64,000 bases of DNA from Paragordius varius (Eukaryota > Nematomorpha). Position 1 is the stretch's first letter; each line of letters opens with the position of its first letter. Of this stretch, positions 50,621 through 64,000 are shown piece after piece. The notes under the pieces were generated by a model. That model saw nothing but the letters and a program-made list of their open reading frames with translations. It was not told the origin of the DNA and did not search any database. The stretch is from assembly GCA_964247055.1 (NCBI GenBank), contig OZ176054.1, positions 5,766,001 to 5,830,000 of the forward strand, written 5' to 3'. Made by a program: the position numbers and the translations under genes.

Positions 50621-52349
50621 CAGGGCTTCTTAAATTTTTGTAGTTCCCGACCCCAATTATGATTGCGAGTTTTTTAACGACCCCAACAAATATAAAAGAA
50701 AAAAAATAATTTCCTTGAAATAATAATTAGAAGTTTTGATAATATTTATCAGGATTATTTCGGTTTTGAGAGATTGACAAAAATAATTTATATTATTTAT
50801 AAATTTCTATATCATTTTCTGATTCATAGTAAATTAATACAAGATACTAGCTGACCCTGTCACGCTTCGGTGTGGCGTAGTCTCACCGATAATTATTCTA
50901 AATAATTTGCAATAATTAGAGTTAATTGAGATAAAAAAATAATAATAAACATATTTAATTAAAAATAATGTCTTTAATTATTCTTTTACGAGTTTTTGCA
51001 TAGGCTGAAATATTAGTTACTCGAAATTGACCATATTTAATCTGTCCCTTATGAAAATTAATATTCAACTATCATTGGATTTATTTTAAGATTTTCGTTT
51101 TAAGAAATCATTGTTAAAAGTTCCAATTTGAAATTGTGTTTATATGTTTATACAGCTGGGACCAAGGGATATAAAAAGTAAATCATTTGTGGTTTTTTTA
51201 AAGGAAAGAATGATATTATATAAATTCCCCAAAAATGTGTCAAACTGAACTCGTATGGCTTCCTAAGTTTTTTAAAATTAGCTCCAAAACTACACTATTC
51301 GTCTCAATTTTAAACCGGTAGACCCCTACCCATAGACCAATATGGAAAAAGCGCTGAGTTAAATTCTTTGCCTTTATAGGGCAAATATTTGGAATCATCT
51401 TTGATATTATCGTCTCATGGGTTATTCGAAAAAATACCTTACTATATAATCGTTATATAATGGCGTTTTAGGGCATAAAAGCCCCAAATTAACGGCTAAT
51501 AAAAAAACCTGACTTTAATTTTTACTTAGTTACGGGTAATATTTCAAGCTTTTAATGAGCTCATATGGCTTCATAAATTTTCTGTAAATTCTTTTTCTAC
51601 TGATCTTGTATATTTCGGATGTAAATGCAAAACTTTATAAAAATGTAAGATTTTAGATTTGCAACTTTTTCAAATATTCATGGATATAGGTTATATGTAG
51701 AAACGGACGAAAATTGACTAATTTTTATATAACTCATTATATTTAAATCGATACGTTTGTATCCAGAACAAATTAGCCAATACAAACTTGTTAAATAAAC
51801 TTAATTGGAATATTTCCTATAATAGCGCTCAACAAAAATCGAAAAAATATTTTCCAACCATATGATCTTGAAAAAAAAATATTTTTTGATATAAAATGCA
51901 AAAATCTCAAGTTCATTTTGTTTTGGGTTTTACGAGTGATATAAGAAAGTTATTTGCAATTTTGTGAGCTCCAAAACAACGCAATTTCTTTATAGCGTTT
52001 TTTACACGGGATATGCCCAGGGAGCCTAATTCAAAAAAGGGCGAAACAATTGTCGGGGTATTCATTAATGATTATATTTATTTGACATTTGGATTTGAAT
52101 GGGTCTACCGGTTTTCCGGAAACAGATCACAAAGCCAGCATTTTCCATTTTTATAAATATATAGATTATAATGATCGGAATGAAAATGCTGGCATAAACA
52201 GTCTTTCCGAACCAAAAGATTTTATGATATATTTATATACGATGATTGTTATTTTTCTTTATAACAAAAATTTTACAAGTTAAAAAACATTTTTTGTTAA
52301 ATTGTATTTTTATCACTCGCGACCTCATAATTTTGCTAAGCGAGCCCTG
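50621..52349. mobile_element. Non-autonomous hAT element with nested repeat
   Basis: Left end CAGGGCTTCTTAAATTTTTG and inverted right end CAGGGCTCGCTTAGC, with GACCCC/GACCTC sequence inside each end as in many hAT elements. Flanks ATCTAGAT (50613-50620) and ATTTAGAT (52350-52357) match at 7 of 8 positions. No transposase. Most of its inside is another repeat (50844-52168). Confidence 0.7.
50844..52168 (+). repeat. Dispersed repeat, ACTAGCTGACCC to TATATAG type
   Basis: Starts at ACTAGCTGACCCTGTCACGC, followed by TTCGGTGTGGCG, and ends TTTTATAAATATATAG. The last 150 bp match 25,560-25,705. Elements with this kind of start and end are widespread in invertebrate genomes; I would guess a Helentron-related non-autonomous element, but cannot show it. 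No coding. Confidence 0.45.
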
Positions 52350-53095
52350 ATTTAGATATAATTTGATTATGTTTTTAGAATATAAACAGCGAAATTTCTT
52401 AAGGTTGCATAAATTAGCATAGTATGTAAAATATCAAATAAGTTAGCTGCAATATAGGCACTGTTATTTCTTGTAAGTGCTGCCTTGTATCAAAAAAATT
52501 TTTTTTCATGAGATAGCTTATGACCAGCGTATTCATTTTCCGCAAAAAATTTTATTTGTTGACAAACTAGTTTTTGAATATTGAGAGAAAATCGAAATCG
52601 GGCAAAAAGTGAAAATTAAGAATAATTAAGGATAATTCAAAAAGTAATGATAAAATTTGAGATATTATGGTTTATTATCATTTTAGGATATAGCCTAAAA
52701 TCTTATTGGGGTTTAAATAAAATTTTCGCTCAAAAGATCGTTTTTCTCTTAACACACTTAAAAGACAAAATTTTTAAAATGAAACTATATTAAAATAGTT
52801 TTTTCAATTATTTACTAGCTAAACTTACTACTAAAATCTTAACATTCGTAATTTATTCAGTAAAAAATTATATATCAAAATAAAACCAAAAATATTGTTT
52901 TTTATTTTTGCATTTTTTTGTCATCTGGTTTATGAGTGTATAAAAAATTTATACTGTTTTATTTTGGAATCTTACATGAGTGGGAATTAAGTATATAATA
53001 TATGCAAAATAGGATTTAAAAGTAGTGGAATATCAACCAATCCTTACAAATCCCTGTAGCAAGCCTGTTTTAGGACTAATTAATATTTTTATTAT

Positions 53096-53224
53096 ATTAA
53101 TTATTGCCAAATAGCATATACGACAAAGGGAAGTATTATTCACTTATAATTATTTTTTAACTTTTTACAATTATTAGCCAATAATATTTCTCTTTGCTAC
53201 ATACGCTGTTTGGCAATAATTAAT
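53096..53224. mobile_element. Small palindromic MITE
   Basis: ATTAATTATTGCCAAATAGC and its inverted partner (ATTAATTATTGCCAAACAGC read on the minus strand) enclose about 45-bp imperfect arms and a short AT-rich centre. Confidence 0.65.
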
Positions 53225-56200
53225 GACTTTCTGGCAATGTATTATTACTCATACCGTAATATAATAAAATTTTTTATGTACAATAAATTACCGGTAAAAA
53301 AATTGGTTTAGGGCTTTTTTAATATGCTTTGGGCTCACCATCTGTAAAATACGCCTTATGTAAAAATAACATGCTTTGCAATTTTTCGCCATGATACTAT
53401 ATGAAATGGTTTTAAGCATTTTACAAGTAAAAGCGAAAACTAGTGGACCGCAACCCCTAACCAGGGCCTTATCCTACGTTAAATAAGCTAGGTATTTGTG
53501 CAAAAAATTATTTTCCAGCTCTTTTTTTAGATTAATGGGAACCCCACCTGATGTTAAAAATTTCCCCTATAAAAACAACGTAGCTCAGAGCAAATCAATA
53601 TATGAGTCCATATAATTAATTCATTTTTTAGGCTCCCTTATAAAATAATCTTGATTAAGTTACTCCTTTTAATGTGCCTCTATGTTTTCTCTTATGCTTA
53701 TATCAATATATAAGCATTATATTTGGAAAATAGTATCAATTCACTAATGATGGTGGGGACTAAGTCACAGCAACGCGTGACATGCCAATACTAGTATTAA
53801 ATAAATATTGATTTTAAAATCTGTTTCTTTAAATTGGACTTAGGCCATACCTATTTTCTGTATTTAATAACACGCCAACTTTTATTCTAAAAATAATTTC
53901 TGATTATCATATTTTAGCAAAAACCAATCCCAATATTTATCCGTCTATAAAAAAAAGATAAAAAAAGTAATAAAGTGTAATTATGAATATTAAGAGTTGT
54001 GCCCGTGGTTTTTTTATAATTTTAAGAGGCCTCATAAATATATAAGACAAAAATATCGATTAAATGGTGTTGGCTAATTGAATCAAAAGGAAAAGGTAAT
54101 AAAGTGTTGGCTATGATTATATAGATTTTGTATCCTTGTATTTCATAGACTTCATAAATTTATAATCGAAAAATTTATATTTTTAAATAATGCAGAGTAA
54201 TTTGACTAATTGGTCTGCCCTTTTCTTGTGCTGGAAAATATTTTAAATCATTTAATTTTTCAAATCCATTGTTATTTTTTATGTATGTCAAACCCAACAG
54301 AGGTATGTGAATTGACGTTGGGAATAGCTCCGCTCCGAGATGGAAGCAAAAACTGACATTAGGATAATTCCACCAACTTATTCCATACATTTCGATAATT
54401 AGGATTATTACTCATATATGGGAGGTAACAATACGTTTTCAAAAAACCTCTAGAGTTAAACCCCGTCGATTATCCAATTCTTAAAAACAGCAGTCAAAAA
54501 GTATCTATAATATTATTTCCAATCGTGATGGTGTCTCAAACATAATTTATTTTCATAGTAATTAATTAGGGTCAAAATGTTGTTATTTTGGTATTTTTAG
54601 ATAGGGAACCTCAGCTTTTATAAAATAACAAATAAGGCTTACGTTGCATATATAGGGTTAATAAACCAAAAAAACTGATTTGCCGATCAGTTTTACTGAA
54701 GAATTTACCCGTATATAAAGCTAATAAATAGAAAAACATTTACGTGCATTTATCCGTCAATTAAAGTATTTTTGACATTTTTTAGTGATTATGATGTGTT
54801 TATAATTTCATATAACTCCGCGTCGAAGCAAAACGTTCCATGAATCTTGATACATTTTTTATTGAAATATATACACATCATATTATTTGGAATCCTAATC
54901 TGTGCTCTGTACTGGGCCCCACATTTTTTTCGTTAAAATTTTATAATTTTTTACGCGGCATATCTAAGACATAGGGTGAGGCTCTATGCAACTTTTATTC
55001 CGAATTGCAAACAATTTTTGATTATTTTTTGTTAACACTACTTTTACAGAAGATGGGGCAAACCAAGCGGTAAATTAACAAAATTTCCCGACCATGTACG
55101 GCGCATTTTTATGATTAAAATACTGATTATTTAATTCGAATTAACCTACCTGTTACCTGGAATGCTTAAATTGCCCCATTTGAAATAAAATAATATATTT
55201 TAAAATATCATTGTGAGATAGTGCTTTCCTCAAAGAGCTCATTAAAATTACACTGAAAAACAAATTTTTCTGCCACTCGAGTTTTTTGTATTTTCTGCTA
55301 TTTATCATCATTTTAACAGTAAATCAGAAATAAATATTATAATTCCACCTAAGAATTTTGCATAATTTGATTTTTTCGATTATGCGCCCTCTCTATCAAA
55401 GTTTCGCTAAAAAATTAAATTATATAAGACCGTTTGTAATATATCATTCAAAAGAGTAATAAAAACTCTATAAAATAGTAACTATTATGTTTTACAACGA
55501 TTGTTATTATTGGACATAGGAAGCGACAAACCCGCGAAGCGAGAGCGTTTTTCTTATTATATTTTTAAAACTAATGGATGAAAATAGCTCAAACTTTGTC
55601 TAGATGACAACAATGAATATCCAAAAAATATTATTTAATGCTTTTATGTCATTCAAAACAGCCATTTTAAAGTTTTTCGTTTTTTAAAAAATTACCATCT
55701 CATCAATATTAAGTTATTTTTTTATGATGCTTATAATTTCGAAATTCAAAGACTAACGACAAAGTTTAAGGTGTTTTATTATTTTTGTAATAAATTTACA
55801 CTTATATCGATGCATTTTAGTATTCAGTAGTTAAATAATATTAATATTAATAATTTTTATTTTCAAAGATTTTTTATATTTTATACTAGTGTAACCCTAA
55901 TAATTATATTAAAATATTTATATGATTATTAAATTACTTAGTCTGTGGATATTTTTGACTTAGTTAAGAATTGAAAGTTTTGATGTATAATCCCAAATAA
56001 CTTTTACATCAAATTGATTTAAATAACTAACTACCATTCGAAAGATAGAGTTTTTTGCGCTCTTTCGAATGATAAAAATACATGGCTCTATATCTAAAAC
56101 TTTAAATTTTGAAATTCGAGTTATATGTCAAATCGGCAAAAATTATTGATAAACCCTTATAAAATTTTCCTAGATGTTAGACCAATTTTCTTTTCAGATT

Positions 56201-56873
56201 TACTATTTATCTACTTAAATAAAATAAATTTTAAATTTTCAAGAATGGCAGTTTAAAAAAGTCAAAATTCGTTGTCTAGTGTTAGTGATAAATAAGTTAC
56301 TCACAGGTATAATGGACTTTGAAGTGGTTTATTGTCACATGATAGGCTTAACTACACTGTGGTATTTTAAAGATATAAGATGTTTTATTTTCTAATATTG
56401 ACACTATTTAATTAGATTATTCATTGAGAAATCGAAATTCCGTAATATTGTTAAATCGGTAAATTTTTCCCGGATGCAATAAAACGTTGGCTAGGTGTAT
56501 TAGTAGTTTACATTTTATTAGTTATGCTGAGCTAATTTTTAAATTGTTGACATCAGGGATATAAATTAACCATCTATAGTTTGAAAGTATGTATTCTACT
56601 ATATCAGGATATATTTTTGGCAAAATGTCGACATTTCCAAGGTTAATAAAAGACGAAAAAAGTACCGTAACAAATATTGTAATGACCGGATAAACTGTCT
56701 GATAATATTGCTAAAAGGTAAATAAATGATTGAAGGATATATTTAAAAAAACAAAAATCTTTCGATTGCCAAAATCCGACATAAAAAATATATAAACGAT
56801 AGAAAAACCTCTAATAATCTATAATAAAAAATTTTCTCTTTTGACATCATTTATCCTTCAACTTGTTGTAAAA
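53225..56873. other. Gene-free stretch
   Basis: AT-rich without recognisable exons. An open frame at 54,175-54,390 (minus; GISWWNYPNVSFCFHLGAEL) is unusually rich in Trp/Phe for chance but matches nothing I know. A GC island GACAAACCCGCGAAGCGAGA at about 55,527 is probably a repeat remnant. Confidence 0.4.
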
Positions 56874-57551
56874 ATGATGAAAATAAATTGTTTTATCATT
56901 GTTTTCTTGCTGAGTTGCCTTTTCGTCGCCCAAATCTCAAGTCAAGCGACAAATGAAACTGATGGATCTGTAGCTAGTGCTGATACGCTCGGAAGACCAG
57001 GACCCTTTAATGTTAGACCGTGTTGGGAAGGGCCTTGTAATAGACTCGTATGTGCAAGGTGCTACACTAACTTTTTTGGATATCTCACCTCTCAATGTAA
57101 ATTTATCCATTATTTCCATATATCAATTTATATGTTATCAAACTATATATGACAATAGACATGTAAAATCAATTCTCTTTTAGCCATTTACTCTCCTAAC
57201 TGTAAATCATAAGTATTTTTGGAAAATTTTAATCGTTTAAAAAGAATGAAAAACTAAAAAACATTATTGAAACATTGATTTCGTAATATGTAATATATAT
57301 TTATTTGTGATATTGATAGGTTGCCCATCTTTCCCAAGTTATTGTCCAATATATCGTCGTTACATATACAGAAATTGTGTTTTCTGCAGTAAATCTTCTT
57401 ATTTTAATCTCTTAAAATATTTTTAACTATATCATTTTTGTTGCAGGATTCTTTAGAAGCGATGCGGCCAACGCCTTAGGGTAAATATTATTATTTATGA
57501 TAATTTTTTAGGAGTGATGAAAATTCTACCGATTCCAGCCTACCCATATAG
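56874..57551 (+). CDS. Small secreted cysteine-rich protein, unknown family
   Basis: Four exons, 56874-57096, 57320-57388, 57447-57480 and 57512-57551, join in frame into 121 residues; introns of 223, 58, 58 and 31 nt all have GT...AG. Residues 1-25 (MMKINCFIIVFLLSCLFVAQ and on) form a clear signal peptide with likely cleavage after SSQA. The mature part has an acidic/Ser-Thr start, a RPGPFNVRP stretch, and nine cysteines in three clusters: PCWEGPCNRLVCARC, SQCCPSFPSYC and NCVFC. The tail is acidic and ends SSLPI. No known family is recognised. Nine cysteines is odd, leaving one free or for dimerisation. The second ATG (56877) is an equally good start. It is convergent with the ABCG gene. Confidence 0.75.
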
Positions 57552-57880
57552 TGATATGATTAACAATGCACACTCGTCAACTTTTGTTTCTTTTCCAACA
57601 TCAAATTAATATATTAATAATTCATAGATAAAAATTATTTATTTTAAAAATAAATAATATAATAAATTGTATTCATATAAATTTGGTATAAAATATTCCT
57701 GAATTTCACATAACATAAATAGATGATGACGATGATGTGATGATGAAAAAAACGGTTATAATTTTGTACTTAAAATTGACTAATTTATTTTGTGTTCCTT
57801 CGTTTTTGAGATTTATAAGATAATATGAGCGAATTCGTATCAAAACCCATAAATTATTTTTTGCTATGGTGAACACTAAT

Positions 57881-59173
57881 TTAATTGCGTTTGATACGCC
57901 GTAATCGAATATAACTTGCAAACCAAAATACGAATGTTATACCAGCAAGCGCTACATAATTCTTCCAAAGATCCCAAGGTTCAGAATGAGCTATTCCCTG
58001 ACTGTCTAAATATGCATCTCCAGTCGTACTATATAATCAAATTTAAAATAATTGTATATTACAATGTAATATTATAAAGACTGGATATGATTCCATGAAA
58101 AGTGACAAAAAAATCACGTAACTTTTATAGTTTTGATAAAAATGTATATTCATTAGAATAAATATGTTTAAACAATTTAAATTATCAATAAAATAATATT
58201 TTTATTTCCAAGTCAAGTTTATAAATATTGTCATATTTAATATAAGTTACCCTATTATGTGTGTGTATATAGATATTATGTACATAATTTTATTATACCA
58301 ATTATTTTGATTCATGGTGATGTTTGTGAGCATTATTTGTTTGTTGACTTTGCAAAATGTGAGACCTTTTAATTCATTGATCAAAAATGCCTATAGTGCA
58401 GCCATAAAAATATAAACGGGATTGACTTAAAACTAGATATAAATTATAAGGTAGTAGTTTACTTACGTTTAAGGCGTACATAAAGATACTAATATAACGA
58501 ATCCAACGTATAAGATAATGTAAGCTAGTAAGGTTGACAAAATAGCCACCAAAAGTCTGTATACATTAAAAAAAACAGGTAACATATACAAATATGTTAT
58601 ACAAATTATCGATAAAGTAATCATTTTACCATCATGAAAACAAAGAAAAGACTGCACATATTGTTTGCAACTGTCCCATTCTTAAACAGTGTACTCCCTA
58701 ACATAGCCACTGAGGTGGCAGAAGCCGAGAGCATAAACACAGTTAACATAAATATGAAGAAAGCTGATATCTCTGGCTTAAAACCTAAAATTAGCAAGTA
58801 GGATAAAAAATCCAATAAAAATACCAATCATCCAATATGCCACAGTGCTTAATATAATGATGGAAATGCTCTTCATAATAAGCAAATCTGCCATTATTTT
58901 GGCAATAAAGTAGACGGATACCCGGTAAAAACCATTACTCACTTCATATCTAAAGAAAAGAATATTATAGTCCAATGATAGCAGGTACATAAAAATTTAT
59001 ATAAAATTCGAATTACAGAGTATAACTTACAAAAAATTGGCTCTTTCCTGGATAAAGATATCAAGCACGGAAAGTGATATAAAAACTTCATTCATTAGAA
59101 TAAAATATAAAGCACCAGTTCTATAAAACAAAGAAAGATAAAAATAAAATTTAATATAAAACATCACATAAGT

Positions 59174-59224
<51 letters not shown>

Positions 59225-61250
59225 CTCTGTAATGTATTTGATTAGCTTCAAATTTTCTTTATTGTATCTATATCGTCCTAAACTTTTCTAAGTGATAAAC
59301 GGTCGCCTAAAAAATTATTTTCCCCTTATTATGTTACCACTATTTAAGTTATTTTTTTAATTATTTTAAATGAACATGAATAAAATTAATTTTTAATATT
59401 GATAAAAAATGCATATTAAATTTAGGTTAAAACTAGAAGTGAATAATTTCATCTTTAAAAAAAAATATCATTTATAAAAACGGATTAAAAAAATCATAAT
59501 ATGTAGCTGAATGTATAAAATAATGTGTTTTAGATTCTCTTTAGTTCATGATAAAAATTTTCCATACAATGAACGCAGATTATATTAATCCCTCCTCGCA
59601 TAATGTGCCTTTTAAGTAAAGCCGGATTACTAATTATTTTCCATTTTTATAAAGGGCCTATTAAAACCCCATATTCCTAGTGAGCATCATTAAATCTTCA
59701 CAATAAGCCAAAAAATATATTTAATCATTTTTTACATTTTTTTCCGCACCCTAGAATATAATATTTAATGAATTATTTTAAAAAGCATTTTAATCAAAAA
59801 ATGTAATTTTATATATTTTCAATAAAATGGTCATGATGCGGATATTAGCCCATGATTTTTTCCCAGAATCGGGCTCATTATGGGGGTGGGGAGACTTGGG
59901 CACATCATAAATTTATGATAAAAAAACGTTTACAACTTCTTTTATCTTAAACCAGCAAACAAAAAAAAGGATGAATATATAATTAATTTCATCATAAATG
60001 TTCTACGAAACAATGGTGCGTCATATCGAATGTGCGTGTTTATAACGCATCCCCCGGTAAAAAGTTAGAAATTATTTCTTAGAATCTATTATAAAATCCC
60101 TTTAAGCGGCATCGATTAACAGATAAACAATAACTATTTTTTGCTAAAATTTTCTTATAATATTAAATAGATAATTACCTATTTTGTATTCCGTATCGTA
60201 AAGATTTTCCCGTTCTAAAATATATACCCCCGAGGACAAATGAGTAAGCAAACATTATTATGGCCTAATAATTATATTACGTAAATAACAATACGTGTGA
60301 TATTATGATTTGAGGGTTCCTCACATAATTCGTCATTGTGCGCTTCGTAACAACACCTAACTAAAAGAAATAATTTAGCATGAAAATTTTAATTTAAACA
60401 TTACTTTTTTAAATCTAAAATAAATTAAAGCAAAAATTTTGACGGGGATTCTGACGCAATCAAATTTACATCATTAATATTTTATTGTTTTAAATTTTCA
60501 TCACGCAATAAAAGTATTAAGCGGCAAATTTAATATAAGATTTTGATCTTCTTTTTTTACATTTGGTTATGTTTATAACAAAAATCGGCTAAATCATTAA
60601 AAAAGTATTGTAATTTTTTTTAAAAAACAATACAAAGTATACATTTTCGATCTCTAATTAAGTTTCAGAAAAATGCAAATATATAAAATAAATACCTGAT
60701 GAAAAAAGGTGGTTCGGAAGTTTGATTTATTAGTATTGCATGAATTTAATTGTTGCATAACTTGTCTAATTTTGTGTTTTTTATTAGCGACCCCATTTTG
60801 ACGTGGCAAAGAATTATGTTTTGAGCCATTCAAAAATAGGACAGCATCATTTGAATTATCAATTGTTTGAGCATTATTGCTGGTGCGTAATTGTTTAAGA
60901 GATATATCGGATTTATGATGAGATTTATCGGAAGGGATCATATCACGATTTACGCAATCTATCACCTATGTGCATATTTAATTATGGATTCATAAAATTA
61001 TAATTATGAACGAAGAGTGAAATATATAATTTTTAATAACCAGTATAAATGCTTAATAAAAAATATTTACATTAAAAAACTTTAAAAATTTTAGTCCAGT
61101 TTATTGAATAAATTATGCCATACTTTGTAAAATTGTATTTTTTTTGCAGAATACAAATAATAAACTTAAATTGTGGGAGGCCTTAAATTATGGTGTAGAA
61201 TTTTTATTTTCCTAAGTTAAACGACACAATATATGATTGCGTTAACAAAG

Positions 61251-61290
<40 letters not shown>

Positions 61291-63970
61291 TTGATCCGAT
61301 CGAAACAAATATTTAAAATTAAAACCGAAAAATACTTATACAATTTTTCCTCCCATATTATCCATATTCTATATAGAATACAGCCAAATACAAAAATATA
61401 AGTTATTTTAAGAATAATTATTCATTATCAACAGCGAAATTTATTTAGTTATATGCAATAAAATAAGACGAATGTACCTTAGTATAGTATTCAGATTGTT
61501 GATAACCTTCAACTAAATCAGTCTTTTTGGCCCTGTTTGCAACATAGTTATGGACATTATTTTCATTATCCAGATCATTATCGTCATTGGAAGGTTCATC
61601 AGCGTAATCCCGATCAATTTTACACTCTTATATGGTTAAAAAATGAATTTAATTAGGCATCTAATTATTATTTTTAGAATACGTGTATTTAAATTATGTC
61701 TCTCTTACAAAGTAGCAGACACAACATATCTATATTTCTAGAAATGGTTTGTGGCACAATAAAAACATATTAATATATGTGGTAAAAAATAAGTCGGTTA
61801 CATTTTTTTTGCATAAAATATGTTAGTTTAAATTATATATTATTTTAACACAACGTTTGCTAAAAATATATTACAGGTGAAAAAGAGAAGGTAATTTAAA
61901 ACAAAATTATATTAAATAAAAAATTGTGTTTTGTCCAAATTATCACCAATTATCAAGGTCAAGGTTATCATATCGAAATACTAACAATTAAAGATTTAGA
62001 TGGTTGTCAAAAATATGGCGAAATTCCAAAATTAAAGTATATTGAAAACTCAAAACTACAACAATAATAATTTATATAAAAAATATGAATCCATTACTAA
62101 ATATAAACTAACCTGCAAAATTTTCTTCAATAATATCTAGAAAAAAATCTGCCGGATTCTCATGGATACCACATTCATAACCTATAAATATTATTTTAAA
62201 AAATTATGATGAAACAGAAAATGGCATAATTAGAATACCGTATTTTTTAAAAAATATTAATATTTAGATACAATATGACCCTCAAATAGTATATAGGTTA
62301 AATATATTTTTTTGCGATTTAGAATCAAATAATATTATGGGTGGAAAAAATGATATCATTTTATTTTTTAATTTATATAATCATCTAAATATATATAACA
62401 CATTGAATTTTAATATGCACACTATTATACGCTTATATACAATAGGCCAACAACCAAAAATTAACAATAAAAATACGTTTAAATATGCATGTTTTACCTA
62501 AATTTTGAAAGTAATTTAAGGCATCGTTGGGCGGGCCTTGATATACGACGTTTCCTTCGGAAAGCAAAAGTAATTTGTCAAAAAGTTTAAATATGCCATA
62601 TCTCGGTTGATGAATAGACATAATTACGGTACATCCTTTTCGAGCAAGTCTGATTTTGCACAATGAAAACAAATAAAGTTTAAAAAATAATGAGGAATTT
62701 CAGTTTGCCTTATATTATCTTTTAAAATTTTCGTTTATAAATGTCAGCCCATATATTGGTAAACATTTGTTAATCCCATTTTATTTTATCCCTAATTTTG
62801 CGGTTTCTAACAACCCATTAACAATTATTTTAAATACCTAAAGTACAAATGGATGCCGGAATTCAACACATGATATATATGCATATTTTATCTAAACAAC
62901 TAATCATTTTTCGATATTTTGAATCAAAAAAATTAAATATTCCTAAACTTACACATAATATATTAAAAAGTTTAAATTGTTGTTAACAAAAATGTATGTA
63001 CCGTTTTAAAAGTATGGTGACATTTATGGCAGTAGATGCATCCAGTCCACTAGTTGGTTCATCTAAAAATAAAACCTTGGGATTCGTTACAAGCTCCATT
63101 GCTATTGAACAACGTCGTTTTTGTCCCCCCGAAATACCGTGGGAATAATTACTCCCTACCTATAAAAAAATTTATGATTAATAAAAAATTTTTTTTATCT
63201 AAAATTCAGTTTTAAGGCGCATAAATAGATTTCAAAAGTGAATCTATAAAAAATAGATGCCTTATACACTATATAAGGCACATATTTTTTAAAATTTATT
63301 TTATATTATATGTATTAAAGTTTATATGTAATGAATATCTTAAATCCAGCGTAATTCTATAATTTTTAATAGTTACAATTAATTGAAAGTTAAAAAATGT
63401 AAAATACCCTTGTATTAGCACATTTATTAAGTTTTAATTCATTGATTATAGTTTCAACTTTATTGACACGTTCTTTGTTGGTGGCAGCAAGTCGCAGCGA
63501 GGCAGAAAACATAATATTTTCTTTCACAGTCATAGTAGCGACCAAAATATTTTCCTATCATTAAAATAAAAGATGTTTAATTTTAAAATTTGATATAGGC
63601 ATACTTTATTTCAAAATTTTACCTGAACAACATATCCGCTAAGATTTTTAAAATTGTGAGACACTGGTTGATTATTAAAATATATGTCGCCTTTGACCTT
63701 TCCAGATACAATGTTTCTTGAAGATAAAAGATTTAGCAACCTATAATAAAGATAGTTAAAATATATGGTAAAAGAGAAAGGAATAAAGAATTATACGAAG
63801 ATTTTCCCGATCCACTGGGGCCCATAATTGCATTAACACCTTCGTGGAAGCAACCCCTATATTTTAAGAGTATATTACGTCACATTTTTTAGTATATAAA
63901 GTGGTTTCTTGTGAATACGTTTGACAAATAATTCAATATTAGAAAAGGAAAGGGTATTGTTGCTCTCCAT
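57881..63970 (-). CDS. ABCG-type half-transporter (ABCG2-like)
   Basis: ATP-driven membrane exporter subunit that works as a dimer. ATPase half: [16 protein letters not shown] start (63970, possibly extended upstream past the edge), [20 protein letters not shown] (Walker A), SGYVVQ (Q-loop), [35 protein letters not shown] (signature), [15 protein letters not shown] (Walker B) and [17 protein letters not shown] (H-loop). A charged linker of about 150 residues (exons 61,490-61,625 and 60,680-60,965) precedes the membrane half: [56 protein letters not shown] and the last helix ending RLRRIKRN. Motif order ATPase-then-membrane and near identity of IHQPRY.IFKLFD to ABCG2 place the family; substrate unknown. 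The first intron is only 22 nt (63857-63878). Some middle introns exceed 500 bp. Confidence 0.88.
59178..59216. repeat. (AT)n microsatellite
   Basis: About 20 AT units in an ABCG intron. Confidence 0.9.
59220..60180 (-). other. ABCG intron, no feature seen
   Basis: Between the exons near 59,120 and 60,180. AT-rich with no exon or named repeat that I can support. Confidence 0.5.
61253..61286. repeat. (AT)n microsatellite
   Basis: About 17 AT units in an ABCG intron. Confidence 0.9.
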
Positions 63971-64000
63971 AACAGGTGTTTTTGCGAAATTACTAAAAAC

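Noticed and set aside
56937-57119. Minus-strand open frame opposite the secreted-protein gene
   Set aside because: Shadow of exon 1, without signals of its own.

Overview
This window is AT-rich eukaryotic (animal) DNA, with intron-split genes, many nested DNA transposon remnants and no bacterial features. The recognisable genes are an axoneme- or cytoplasm-type dynein heavy chain, a WDR6-like tRNA-methylation cofactor, an HDAC3-type deacetylase, two C2H2 zinc-finger genes, a cysteine-rich secreted peptide and an ABCG half-transporter. Many introns are only 21-32 nt long, checked by frame in HDAC3 and seen in four other genes. Introns this short are known among animals chiefly from dicyemid mesozoans. 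Together with the fast-evolving dynein this makes a mesozoan-like parasite (dicyemid or orthonectid) my best guess, but it is inference and the window alone does not prove it.

Layout. 0.7-17.3 kb (minus): a divergent dynein heavy chain from its N-terminal tail to AAA5; AAA6 and the C-terminus lie off the left edge. Its introns carry two copies of a MITE with internal sub-repeats (6.5 and 9.3 kb) and a 3.6 kb near-perfect palindrome (9.6-13.2 kb) that is the most puzzling object here. 17.5-21.5 kb (minus): a two-exon WDR6 homologue just upstream of the dynein. 21.7-29.4 kb: repeats, including a broken Penelope-like retroelement, TTAA-flanked MITEs, and a hAT transposon with intact 8-bp target duplication and a decayed ZBED-like transposase.

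29.8-32.7 kb (plus): HDAC3 in 11 exons. 33.0-38.4 and 38.9-43.5 kb (minus): two C2H2 zinc-finger genes. 43.7-47.9 kb: a cluster of about seven TTAA MITE copies and fragments with a 5'-truncated LINE. 48-56.8 kb: gene-poor, with a non-autonomous hAT element that holds another repeat, and small palindromic MITEs. 56.9-57.6 kb (plus): a four-exon gene for a small secreted cysteine-rich protein. 57.9-64 kb (minus): an ABCG2-like half-transporter running to or past the right edge.

The host genes do not form one pathway. Dynein is motility/transport, WDR6 serves tRNA modification, HDAC3 and the zinc-finger proteins are chromatin/transcription, and ABCG is membrane export. The strongest points for follow-up are the large palindrome with diverging coding-like cores, the ultra-short introns (one lacking an AG acceptor), the loss of P-loops in dynein AAA3/AAA4, and the orphan secreted peptide.
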